DNA from: Caryophanales bacterium
GTDB lineage: Bacteria > Bacillota_I > Bacilli_A > RFN20 > CAG-826
DNA length: 8,039 nt
Direction: 5' to 3'
Assembly: GCA_028723545.1 (NCBI GenBank)
Contig: JAQYER010000004.1
Span: forward strand, 1 to 8,039
Shown: in pieces, positions 1 through 6,815 of the stretch
How positions within the stretch are numbered: the stretch's first letter is position 1
How the letters are laid out: each line of letters starts with the position of its first letter
Notes under the pieces: model-generated
Told to the model about the DNA's origin: nothing
Database searches by the model: none
Seen by the model: only the letters and a program-made list of their open reading frames with translations
Translations under genes and position numbers: made by a program

Positions 1-1
1 A

Positions 2-1414
2 GAACAAATTCTTATTTATGGAGATTATGATTGCGATGGTATTTGTTCTACTTCAATTGTTAAAAGAACATTCGATATTTTAAATTATCCAGTTAAATAT
101 TATATTCCATCTCGATATTTAGATGGTTATGGACTAAATGTAGAAAACGTTCATAAAATCGCTAAAGCTGGATATAAATTAATAATTACAGTTGATAATG
201 GAATAAGCGCAAACGAAGCCATTGATCTCGCTAATTCATATGGCATTGATGTTATTGTTGTTGATCATCATGAAGTACCAGAAGTTTTACCTAATGCATA
301 TGGTTTTATTCATCCAACTGTTTCAAAAATTTCTAATATCTTTGGTAGTGGTGGATATATGTCGTTATTCCTTTCTTGTGCGTTATTAAATAAATATGAC
401 GATTATTTAGTTACTTTAGCAGGGTTAAGCGTTATATCCGATTTGATGGAATTAAAAGATTATAATCGAGATGTTGTTTTATTAGCGCTTTCAAATTTTG
501 ATAAAAATCGTTATTTACCGCTTCGATTATTAACTGATACAAATATTGTAACTGAAAAAACTTTTTCTTTAGAAATCGCGCCTAAAATTAATGCGATTGG
601 CCGCATTTGTGAGAAAAATGAAGCAAATAGATTAATAAAATATTTAACATCATCTAATGAGCTAGAAATTATTGAATATTCTAAATGGATATTATCTGTT
701 AATGAAGAAAGAAAATTATTAACTAAAACCTTTTCTGATTCATTTGATACTTCTTTATTAGGTAATTCAAAGTCTATTGTTACTATATGCGACACTAAAG
801 AAGGAATTATCGGTTTAATCGCTAACCGTTTCTTGAATATGTTTAATGTTCCTTCTATTGCATTTGCTGTCGATTCAAAAGATGAAAATGTTTTAAAAGG
901 AAGCGCAAGATCAAAAGCGGGATTTTCAATTGTTGAAGCTTATAAAGACGAATCTATTTCTAAATATTTAATTACTAGTGGTGGACACGCTTATGCTGGT
1001 GGATTATCAATCAAAAAAGATGATTTTGAAGCATTTAAGCAATCTTTTGATCAATATGCATCACTTCACCCATTTATTGATGATGAAAAGCCAACAATTG
1101 AGATTTCATTAAGCGATATTAATAAAACTAATTATAAAACATTAAGAACATTCGCTCCATTTGGTATGGGATTTGAAGAACCGCTATTTTTAATCAAACA
1201 TTTCAAAACTAGTGAACTTGATTTTATTAGCTATGGTAAGCATATATCAACTAGATTAGGAATATCGACGAAATTATTAGGATTTAATATGCCTTATAAC
1301 GAAGTTTCTCAATATAAATTTATCGATTTAAAAGGAAATTTCCATTTGTCATATTATAATGGTATTGAATATCTTGAATTTCGTTTAAATTCATATGAAA
1401 AATCAACTGATTAA
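2..1414 (+). CDS. recJ: Single-stranded-DNA-specific 5'-3' exonuclease RecJ, 5'-truncated by window edge
   Basis: The reading frame is open from base 2, so the start lies upstream and 470 C-terminal residues are visible. DHH-family phosphoesterase motifs appear in order: DYDCDG (23-40), VDNG (191-202), DHHE (263-274), and the motif IV-like ISDLMEL with its conserved Asp (about 438-458). The DHHA1 domain follows, with GSARSKAGF (about 899) and SGGHAYAGG (977-1003), then a C-terminal OB-like domain ending in the stop at 1412. RecJ degrades ssDNA 5'-3' with Mn/Mg in RecFOR-type recombination and in base-excision and mismatch repair. By family comparison about 70-80 residues are missing upstream. 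The protein stops just after the OB region, like the ~577-residue E. coli form, without the extra C-terminal domain of B. subtilis RecJ. The ATG at 359 is internal, because DYD and DHH lie before it. relA starts 20 nt downstream, so the two are probably co-transcribed. Identity is secure. Confidence 0.96.
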   Translation, partial: EQILIYGDYDCDGICSTSIVKRTFDILNYPVKYYIPSRYLDGYGLNVENVHKIAKAGYKLIITVDNGISANEAIDLANSYGIDVIVVDHHEVPEVLPNAYGFIHPTVSKISNIFGSGGYMSLFLSCALLNKYDDYLVTLAGLSVISDLMELKDYNRDVVLLALSNFDKNRYLPLRLLTDTNIVTEKTFSLEIAPKINAIGRICEKNEANRLIKYLTSSNELEIIEYSKWILSVNEERKLLTKTFSDSFDTSLLGNSKSIVTICDTKEGIIGLIANRFLNMFNVPSIAFAVDSKDENVLKGSARSKAGFSIVEAYKDESISKYLITSGGHAYAGGLSIKKDDFEAFKQSFDQYASLHPFIDDEKPTIEISLSDINKTNYKTLRTFAPFGMGFEEPLFLIKHFKTSELDFISYGKHISTRLGISTKLLGFNMPYNEVSQYKFIDLKGNFHLSYYNGIEYLEFRLNSYEKSTD

Positions 1415-1420
1415 TAATTA

Positions 1421-1428
1421 AGGAGGAG
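1421..1428 (+). promoter_or_regulatory. Strong Shine-Dalgarno site of relA
   Basis: AGGAGGAG lies 6 nt before the ATG at 1435 and is a near-perfect match to the anti-Shine-Dalgarno sequence. It is the strongest ribosome binding site in the window and fixes the relA start. The 20-nt gap after recJ is too small for an obvious separate promoter, so relA is probably translated from a recJ-containing message. Confidence 0.85.
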
Positions 1429-1434
1429 AAAAAA

Positions 1435-3636
1435 ATGTCTAAAGAAATTACATTAAAAAATGAAAATGTTTTGCATACATTTGACGAAGTCAAAGAACAT
1501 TTTTATGTTTATATTACTAAGGCTGAATCTCGCGAATTAATTAATAGTGCATATGAATTTGCTAAATATCATCATCGTAATCAATTCCGCAAATCAGGTG
1601 AACCATATATTCATCACCTTATTGAAGTTTGTTATATTTTAGCCGAACTTAATTGTTCTCCAGCTACTTTGTGCGCTGGATTATTACACGACGTTGTTGA
1701 AGATACTGACGTTAAATTAGAAGAAATTGCCGAAAAATTCGGACAAGATGTTTGTGATATCGTTGATTCTTTAACAAAAATTCAACGAATGAAATTATCT
1801 CATCGAACCGAAGATGAATTTGTTGCTGAAGACCATCGAAAAATCTTCTTAGGAATGGCAAAAGATGTACGCGTTATCGTTGTTAAATTAGCGGATCGCT
1901 TACATAATATGAGAACTTTAGATTCTTTATCTCCGGTTCGTCAGCAAGTTTTATCACGTGAAACTCTTGAAGTATTCGTTCCAATTGCCCATCGTTTAGG
2001 TATTAATACAATTAAATCTGAATTAGAAGATTTATCTTTAAAATATTTAAATCCTGAAGCGTATAATGACATCGTAAATAAACTTAAAGTTCGAATTAAA
2101 AACCGAACAAAATCACTTGATTCATTAACTAAAAGAATTGCCGATATTTTATTTGAAAATAAAATTCCTTTTGAAATAAAAAGTAGAGAGAAATCTATTT
2201 ATTCAATATATCGTAAGATATATGAAAAAGGTCATAATTTCGATGATATTTTTGATTTGTTAGCAATTAGAATCATCACCGAAACCGAATTACAATGCTA
2301 TGAAATTTTAGGAATTATTCACGCGACTTATAAACCAATTCCAGGTCGTTTTAAAGATTATATCGCTATGCCAAAACCAAATATGTATCAATCTTTACAT
2401 ACTTGTATTATTGCTGGAGATGGAAATATTTTTGAAGTTCAAATTCGCACAAAAGAAATGGACGAAGTAGCCGAATCAGGTATCGCTGCGCACTGGAGAT
2501 ATAAAGAAGGATCAAATTATAACGCCAAAGCAGAACAAAAAGAAATTGAAGAAAAATTACATTGGATTAAAGATTTAGTTAATTTAGGAGATGATCAAAC
2601 CGACGCTAAAGGATATATGGAATCATTATCCCAAGATATTTTTAATGCCAATGTATATGTTTTTACACCAAAAGGAAAAGTCGTTGATTTACCAAACGGA
2701 TCAACGCCACTTGATTTTGCATATAAAATTCATACTGGTGTAGGTGATAGTGCAGTTGGAGCAATTATTAACGGCTCATTAGTGCCTTTAAACACTTCAT
2801 TAAAAACTGGTGATGTTGTTGAAATTAAAACATCAAAAACATCTCAAGGCCCAAATGAAGGATGGCTTAAAATTGCTAAGACTAGTTTCGCTCGTTCTCA
2901 TATTAAAAAAGTTTTAATGAGAAAAGAAGCTGAATTAAGAAGAGAAGAACGTATTGAAAAAGGTTACGACACTTTAGTGGACGCATTTAAAAATTTCAAT
3001 ATTTCTGCCTCGGAAATGGAAAAAATGCTTGATAATGATAAATTATTAGAAAATTTCGGCGTTAAAACTATCGATGATTTATATATTAATGTTAACCAAA
3101 GAAACCCAGTTCCAAGTGCGATTATTGAATATTTAGATATTAAACCAGTTAAAGAAGAAATCAAATTAGAAAAAAGAACTGTTGATAATTCAAATTTACC
3201 AGTTTATGTTCCTGGAGTTGGAAGAATTGCTTTATCATTAGGAACATGCTGCACTCCAATTCCTGGAGATGATATTATTGGGTATATTACCAAAGGTAAA
3301 GGTGTTACTGTTCACCGCCGAAATTGCCCAAATATCATCGGTAAAAAAGAAAGATTAATCGACGTTTTATGGAAAGAAAATCTTGGTATTAAAACTTATC
3401 CTGTCGATATCAAAATCGAAGCAAATGACCGCGGTAATTTAATCGTTGATATTATGAACCTTTTAGCGTCTAGAAAAGTTGCGGTAACAGCCTTAAATGC
3501 TCATTTTCATCCACAAACATTAACAACATCGATATCAGCAACAATTTTTATTTCTGATGCAAAAACATTAACAGATATTTTTAATGCTTTGTTAAATATT
3601 CACTCTGTTTATGAAGTAAACCGAGTTATTCACTAA
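1435..3636 (+). CDS. relA: Bifunctional (p)ppGpp synthetase/hydrolase (long RelA/SpoT homologue, Rel)
   Basis: This 733-residue protein is full length (B. subtilis Rel is 734). It makes (p)ppGpp from ATP and GTP/GDP on starved ribosomes and can hydrolyse it. The HD hydrolase domain (about 30-200) keeps R52, H61, H85-D86, E89-D90 and D154 with N158 in RLHNMRT. The synthetase domain (about 240-360) has KSIYSIYRK, catalytic D274 in FDLLAIRI, Y318 in the G-loop, and E334 in EVQIRT. RFKD at 305-308 is the charge motif of bifunctional Rel/SpoT enzymes; RelA-only enzymes carry EXDD. TGS (about 405-466), helical, zinc-finger-type (C605, C606, H627, C631) and ACT (about 655-730) domains follow, so the ribosome-sensing half looks intact. 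The start is set by an AGGAGGAG site. It follows recJ after 20 nt, with no apt between them. No key residue is missing. The name relA follows Bacillota usage; rel would fit equally well. Confidence 0.97.
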   Translation: MSKEITLKNENVLHTFDEVKEHFYVYITKAESRELINSAYEFAKYHHRNQFRKSGEPYIHHLIEVCYILAELNCSPATLCAGLLHDVVEDTDVKLEEIAEKFGQDVCDIVDSLTKIQRMKLSHRTEDEFVAEDHRKIFLGMAKDVRVIVVKLADRLHNMRTLDSLSPVRQQVLSRETLEVFVPIAHRLGINTIKSELEDLSLKYLNPEAYNDIVNKLKVRIKNRTKSLDSLTKRIADILFENKIPFEIKSREKSIYSIYRKIYEKGHNFDDIFDLLAIRIITETELQCYEILGIIHATYKPIPGRFKDYIAMPKPNMYQSLHTCIIAGDGNIFEVQIRTKEMDEVAESGIAAHWRYKEGSNYNAKAEQKEIEEKLHWIKDLVNLGDDQTDAKGYMESLSQDIFNANVYVFTPKGKVVDLPNGSTPLDFAYKIHTGVGDSAVGAIINGSLVPLNTSLKTGDVVEIKTSKTSQGPNEGWLKIAKTSFARSHIKKVLMRKEAELRREERIEKGYDTLVDAFKNFNISASEMEKMLDNDKLLENFGVKTIDDLYINVNQRNPVPSAIIEYLDIKPVKEEIKLEKRTVDNSNLPVYVPGVGRIALSLGTCCTPIPGDDIIGYITKGKGVTVHRRNCPNIIGKKERLIDVLWKENLGIKTYPVDIKIEANDRGNLIVDIMNLLASRKVAVTALNAHFHPQTLTTSISATIFISDAKTLTDIFNALLNIHSVYEVNRVIH

Positions 3637-3651
3637 TTACTAAATATGTCT

Positions 3652-3678
3652 GTAATTGACACTTTTAGTGTTAATTAC
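3652..3678. repeat. 27-bp inverted repeat across the hisS promoter (operator candidate or weak relA terminator)
   Basis: The left arm GTAATTGACACT (3652-3663) and right arm AGTGTTAATTAC (3667-3678) pair over 12 positions around a TTT centre, with one DNA mismatch (G3658/T3672) that would be G-U in RNA. The left arm contains the -35 hexamer, and the right arm fills the spacer and ends exactly where the -10 begins. That is a usual place for a repressor operator. As RNA it would form a hairpin 15 nt after the relA stop, but TATAATATTTAAA follows rather than a T run, so a standard intrinsic terminator is less likely. I do not recognise the repeat as the site of a named regulator. Confidence 0.75.
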
Positions 3679-3684
3679 TATAAT
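3656..3684 (+). promoter_or_regulatory. Consensus sigma-A promoter for hisS-aspS
   Basis: TTGACA (3656-3661) and TATAAT (3679-3684) are separated by exactly 17 nt, matching both hexamers and the optimal spacing. Transcription would start near 3691, leaving a leader of only about 23 nt before the hisS ATG, with GGAG at 3702-3705 as the ribosome binding site. It is the only full-consensus promoter I found in the window. It suggests that hisS and aspS can be transcribed independently of recJ-relA. Confidence 0.82.
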
Positions 3685-3713
3685 ATTTAAACCATAAGAA
3701 TGGAGATTTAATT

Positions 3714-5015
3714 ATGCAAATTAATCCAGTTAAAGGAACACATGATATATATAATGAAGAAAGTAAAGAATATTCATTATTAATAAATCAAGCTTCAAAT
3801 ATTGCTGAACGTTTTAATTATGTCAAAATGACAACGCCAATTCTTGAATCAACAAATTTATTTGTTCGTTCAGTTGGTGAATCAAGTGACATTGTTAATA
3901 AAGAAATGTATACATTTTTAGATAAAGGTGGAAGATCTTTAACTTTAAGACCAGAAGTCACTGCTGGAATTATGCGCAGCATTGCAACAAATAAATTATA
4001 CGCAAATGCTGAATTACCACTTAAATATTATTATGTTGGTCCATGTTTTAGATATGAAAGACCACAAGCTGGTAGATATCGTCAATTCCACCAATTTGGA
4101 ATTGAAGCAGTCGGTAATCCTTCCGCTCAATTAGATGCTGAAACAATTTCTTTAGGCTATTTATATTTGAAATCTTTAAAATTTAGTAATGTTAAGGTAG
4201 TTATTAATTCTTTAGGTGACGAAGAAACAAGAATCAATTATCGAAACGCATTAAAACAATATTTTTCTCAATATATTGAAAATATGTGTGAAGATTGCAA
4301 AAGAAGATTTGAAACAAATCCATTACGTATATTAGATTGTAAAGTTCCTGAAGATAATGAAATTGCAAAAAACGCTCCAAAATTATCTGATTTTTTATCA
4401 GATAACGCTCGAGAATATTTTGATAGAGTTTTAAATTTATTAAAATTATTTGGAGTGGATAATATTGTTATCGATAATTCATTAGTCCGTGGACTAGATT
4501 ATTATACTGGAGTTGTATGGGAATATCATATTTCTTCAAATGATGCGACTGATGTCGGAGCTATCGGTGGTGGAGGTCACTATAAAAATTTATTAAAAGA
4601 AATCGGTGGACCTGATTTAGAAGGTGTTGGCTTAGCGATTGGATTAGAACGCGCTCATTATTTATGGTCAACATTAGTTAAAAAAGAACCTGTCGATAAT
4701 AAATTAGACTTTTATATCGCTCCAATGGGTGATAATGCATTAGAAGTTGGTATAAAATTCGCTACTTCACTTCGTGAAAAAGGATATTCTGTTTCTATAC
4801 CATACGAAAATAAATCATTAAAATCACTACTTAAATCAGCTTCAAAAAGCAATGCTAAATTTGCCATAATTATTGGAGATGAAGAAATTAATAACGATAA
4901 TTATATTATTAAAGATTTATCAAATGGTGTGCAAACGAATATTAAATTCAATGATATTGTCGGTGAACAATTAAATTTAAATAATGAAATCATTGAAAAA
5001 TTAAACAATAAATAA
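3714..5015 (+). CDS. hisS: Histidine--tRNA ligase (HisRS)
   Basis: This 433-residue class IIa synthetase charges tRNA-His with histidine through a histidyl-adenylate and acts in the cytoplasm, probably as a dimer. The N-terminus MQINPVKGTHDIY fits the usual HisRS start. The catalytic core shows TLRPEVTAG (77-85), motif 2 with R113, ERPQ (115-118) and Q127/E131, the HisRS signature LVRGLDYYTG (257-266) carrying the catalytic-type R259, and motif 3 GLAIGLERA (306-314). The C-terminal anticodon-binding domain is about 331-425, with IAPMGD, SLKSLLKSA and IIGDEE. One oddity is the second His signature: it reads GGGGHYKNL (285-293), with His289 where most enzymes have Arg (GGGRYD). GGAG sits 8 nt before the ATG, behind a consensus promoter and without a T-box leader. 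aspS follows after 16 nt, the usual Bacillota pairing. It is not HisZ, because the tRNA-binding domain and catalytic motifs are present. Confidence 0.96.
   Translation: MQINPVKGTHDIYNEESKEYSLLINQASNIAERFNYVKMTTPILESTNLFVRSVGESSDIVNKEMYTFLDKGGRSLTLRPEVTAGIMRSIATNKLYANAELPLKYYYVGPCFRYERPQAGRYRQFHQFGIEAVGNPSAQLDAETISLGYLYLKSLKFSNVKVVINSLGDEETRINYRNALKQYFSQYIENMCEDCKRRFETNPLRILDCKVPEDNEIAKNAPKLSDFLSDNAREYFDRVLNLLKLFGVDNIVIDNSLVRGLDYYTGVVWEYHISSNDATDVGAIGGGGHYKNLLKEIGGPDLEGVGLAIGLERAHYLWSTLVKKEPVDNKLDFYIAPMGDNALEVGIKFATSLREKGYSVSIPYENKSLKSLLKSASKSNAKFAIIIGDEEINNDNYIIKDLSNGVQTNIKFNDIVGEQLNLNNEIIEKLNNK
4383..4405. repeat. Perfect 9-bp inverted repeat inside hisS
   Basis: TTATCTGAT (4383-4391) and its exact reverse complement ATCAGATAA (4397-4405) flank TTTTT. 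The stretch encodes LSDFLSDN in the insertion region of HisRS, so the symmetry may simply come from the repeated LSD codons. No T run follows the right arm, so a terminator is not supported. Confidence 0.4.
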
Positions 5016-5031
5016 GAAAGAAGAAATTTTT

Positions 5032-6753
5032 ATGGAAAGAACAAATTATAATGGTGAACTTCGCATAGAAGACGTTAATAAAGAAGTTACTTTATTAGGC
5101 TGGGTGGCTAAAAAAAGAAATTTAGGCTCACTTATATTTATTGATTTAAGAGATCGCAGTGGAATTGTTCAAATTTTAGTTAACGAAGAAACTCCTATTC
5201 CAGATATTCGTAATGAATATGTTATTCAAGTTAAAGGAATTGTTGCCAAAAAGGACGTTCCTAACAAAAAATTAGCAACTGGTGAAATCGAAGTAATCGC
5301 TAAAGAAATTATTGTTTTGAGCAAAGCTCAAACAACACCAATGATTATCGCTGATGAAACTGATGCTTTAGAAGATACTAGACTTAAATATCGTTATTTA
5401 GATTTAAGACGACCATCTTTACAAAGAAATTTAATTTTACGTTCAAAAATTGTTAAATGCGCACACGAATATTTTGACAACAATGGTTTTATTGAAGTCG
5501 AAACTCCTATTTTATGTTTATCAACGCCAGAAGGGGCAAGAGATTATCTTGTTCCATCACGCATTAGTCATGGTTCATTTTATGCTCTTCCACAATCACC
5601 TCAATTATTTAAACAATTAATGATGATTGGTGGACTTGAAAGATATTATCAAATTGCTCGTTGTTTCCGCGATGAAGATTTAAGACAAGATAGACAACCA
5701 GAATTTACTCAAATCGATTTAGAAATGTCATTTTTAGATCAAGATGAAATATTAACTATCATGGAAGGTTATTTAAAAAAGACTTTCAAAGAAACAATTG
5801 GTGTCGATATTAAAACTCCACTCCGCAGAATGGATTATAGCGTAGCTATGAATGAATATGGAAGTGATAAACCAGACACAAGATTTGATATTAAATTATA
5901 TGATGTCAAAGATATTCTCAAAAATAGCGATTTTAGCGGTTTTAAGGACGCTAATACAATTAAAGCAATAACTATTCCAGGAGTTGCAAAAGATACTTCT
6001 AGAAAGGTTATTGATGGATTAGTTAGTGAAGCAAAGAAATTTGGATTAGGTGGATTAGGCGTTTTAAAATATGAAAATAATATTTTAACTGGCTCACTTG
6101 TTAAATTTTTAAATGAAGAAATTCAAAAACAATTATTAGAAATTGGCCATGTAAAAGATGGAGATATTATTTTAATTGCCAGTGGTGCATTTGACCGCGT
6201 ATGTTTCTTATTAGGCTCATTAAGATGCAAATATGCAAGAGAGTTAGGTTTAATTAAACCTAATACATATGATTTATTATGGGTTGTCAATTTCCCATTA
6301 TTTGAAAAGAAAGAAGATGGAACTTATAGTGCGCTTCATCACCCATTTACACGTCCTACACCAGAAACAGCCCATTATTTAGATGAAGATCCAAGTAAAG
6401 TATTGTCAGCTGCTTATGATATTGTTATTAATGGTTATGAAGCAGGTGGTGGTTCTTTAAGAATTTATGATCAAGAAATGCAACAAAAAGTATTTAGAAT
6501 TTTAGGATTAAGTGATGAAGATATTAAGCGTAAATTCGGATTCTTTGTTGATGCATTTAATTACGGAACTCCTCCTCATGGCGGAATTGCTTTCGGTCTT
6601 GAAAGATTATCAATGATTATTTGCGGAACAGATAATATTCGCGATGTTATTGCTTTCCCTAAAAACTTAAAAGCAAGTGATATGATGTCTAATGCTCCTC
6701 AAGGAGTAGATCCACAACAACTTATTGACCTCGGAATTGAAATTAGTAAATAA
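5032..6753 (+). CDS. aspS: Aspartate--tRNA ligase (bacterial-type AspRS)
   Basis: This 573-residue class IIb synthetase charges tRNA-Asp with aspartate. The order is bacterial: an N-terminal OB-fold anticodon-binding domain (about 1-105; GWVAKKRNLGSLIFIDLRD), motif 1 ending in VETPIL with P159, the flipping loop STPEGARDYLVPSR (164-177), QSPQ (188-191), and motif 2 RCFRDEDLRQDRQPEF (210-225) with ATP-contacting R213 and E215. The bacterial GAD insertion (about 290-400) comes next, then motif 3 GGIAFGLERL (517-526) with R525. Leu31 matches the discriminating E. coli enzyme (DLGSL); non-discriminating enzymes usually have His there. Motif 3 has Glu524 where bacterial enzymes usually read GLDR. 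The ATG is preceded only by purine-rich GAAAGAAG, with no GGAG, so translation may depend on coupling to hisS 16 nt upstream. Identity is secure; tRNA specificity is inferred. Confidence 0.96.
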   Translation: MERTNYNGELRIEDVNKEVTLLGWVAKKRNLGSLIFIDLRDRSGIVQILVNEETPIPDIRNEYVIQVKGIVAKKDVPNKKLATGEIEVIAKEIIVLSKAQTTPMIIADETDALEDTRLKYRYLDLRRPSLQRNLILRSKIVKCAHEYFDNNGFIEVETPILCLSTPEGARDYLVPSRISHGSFYALPQSPQLFKQLMMIGGLERYYQIARCFRDEDLRQDRQPEFTQIDLEMSFLDQDEILTIMEGYLKKTFKETIGVDIKTPLRRMDYSVAMNEYGSDKPDTRFDIKLYDVKDILKNSDFSGFKDANTIKAITIPGVAKDTSRKVIDGLVSEAKKFGLGGLGVLKYENNILTGSLVKFLNEEIQKQLLEIGHVKDGDIILIASGAFDRVCFLLGSLRCKYARELGLIKPNTYDLLWVVNFPLFEKKEDGTYSALHHPFTRPTPETAHYLDEDPSKVLSAAYDIVINGYEAGGGSLRIYDQEMQQKVFRILGLSDEDIKRKFGFFVDAFNYGTPPHGGIAFGLERLSMIICGTDNIRDVIAFPKNLKASDMMSNAPQGVDPQQLIDLGIEISK

Positions 6754-6766
6754 ATTATAAAATAAT
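6737..6766 (+). promoter_or_regulatory. Possible weak promoter for tkt
   Basis: TTGAAA (6737-6742, in the last codons of aspS) and AATAAT (6761-6766) each match five of six consensus bases with an 18-nt spacer. In sequence this rich in A and T such matches arise easily, and tkt could also be read from the hisS promoter. This is a candidate only. Confidence 0.25.
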
Positions 6767-6770
6767 TTAT
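6750..6770. repeat. AT-only palindrome over the aspS stop codon
   Basis: ATAAATTAT (6750-6758) and ATAATTTAT (6762-6770) are exact reverse complements around AAA, and the left arm contains the aspS TAA stop (6751-6753). With no G or C pairs and no following T run it would make a weak RNA hairpin. It is not a convincing terminator, so read-through from aspS into tkt is likely. Confidence 0.4.
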
Positions 6771-6802
6771 AAATAACTAATAAATAACTAAATAAATACT
6801 AA
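6770..6802. repeat. 11-nt tandem repeat, three units, before tkt
   Basis: TAAATAACTAA occurs twice exactly (6770-6780, 6781-6791), followed by the variant ATAAATACTAA (6792-6802). Each exact unit contains TAA at offsets 0, 4 and 8 and so carries a stop in all three forward frames. The 11-nt period is close to one DNA helical turn. The block ends directly before the AAGGAG ribosome binding site of tkt. It may be a binding array, a slippage product or AT drift; no function is shown. Confidence 0.6.
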
Positions 6803-6815
6803 AAAGGAGATTAAT

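Noticed and set aside
511..795. Minus-strand ORF of 94 codons inside recJ
   Set aside because: It lies wholly antisense to a clear RecJ coding frame and shows no recognisable domain.
359..1414. ATG at 359 as the recJ start
   Set aside because: The same frame is open back to base 2 and encodes the essential DYDCDG, VDNG and DHHE motifs upstream of 359.
2964..3164. Minus-strand ORF of 66 codons inside relA
   Set aside because: It is a shadow of the conserved Rel frame, and its hydrophobic look comes from the complement of AT-rich codons.
3652..3690. Intrinsic terminator of relA
   Set aside because: The hairpin is plausible, but the bases after it are TATAATATTTAAA rather than a T run, and they form a perfect -10 element. 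It is kept only as an inverted repeat.
4383..4405. Internal terminator or attenuator in hisS
   Set aside because: The arms are perfect but no T run follows, and the codons encode a repeated LSD that explains the symmetry.
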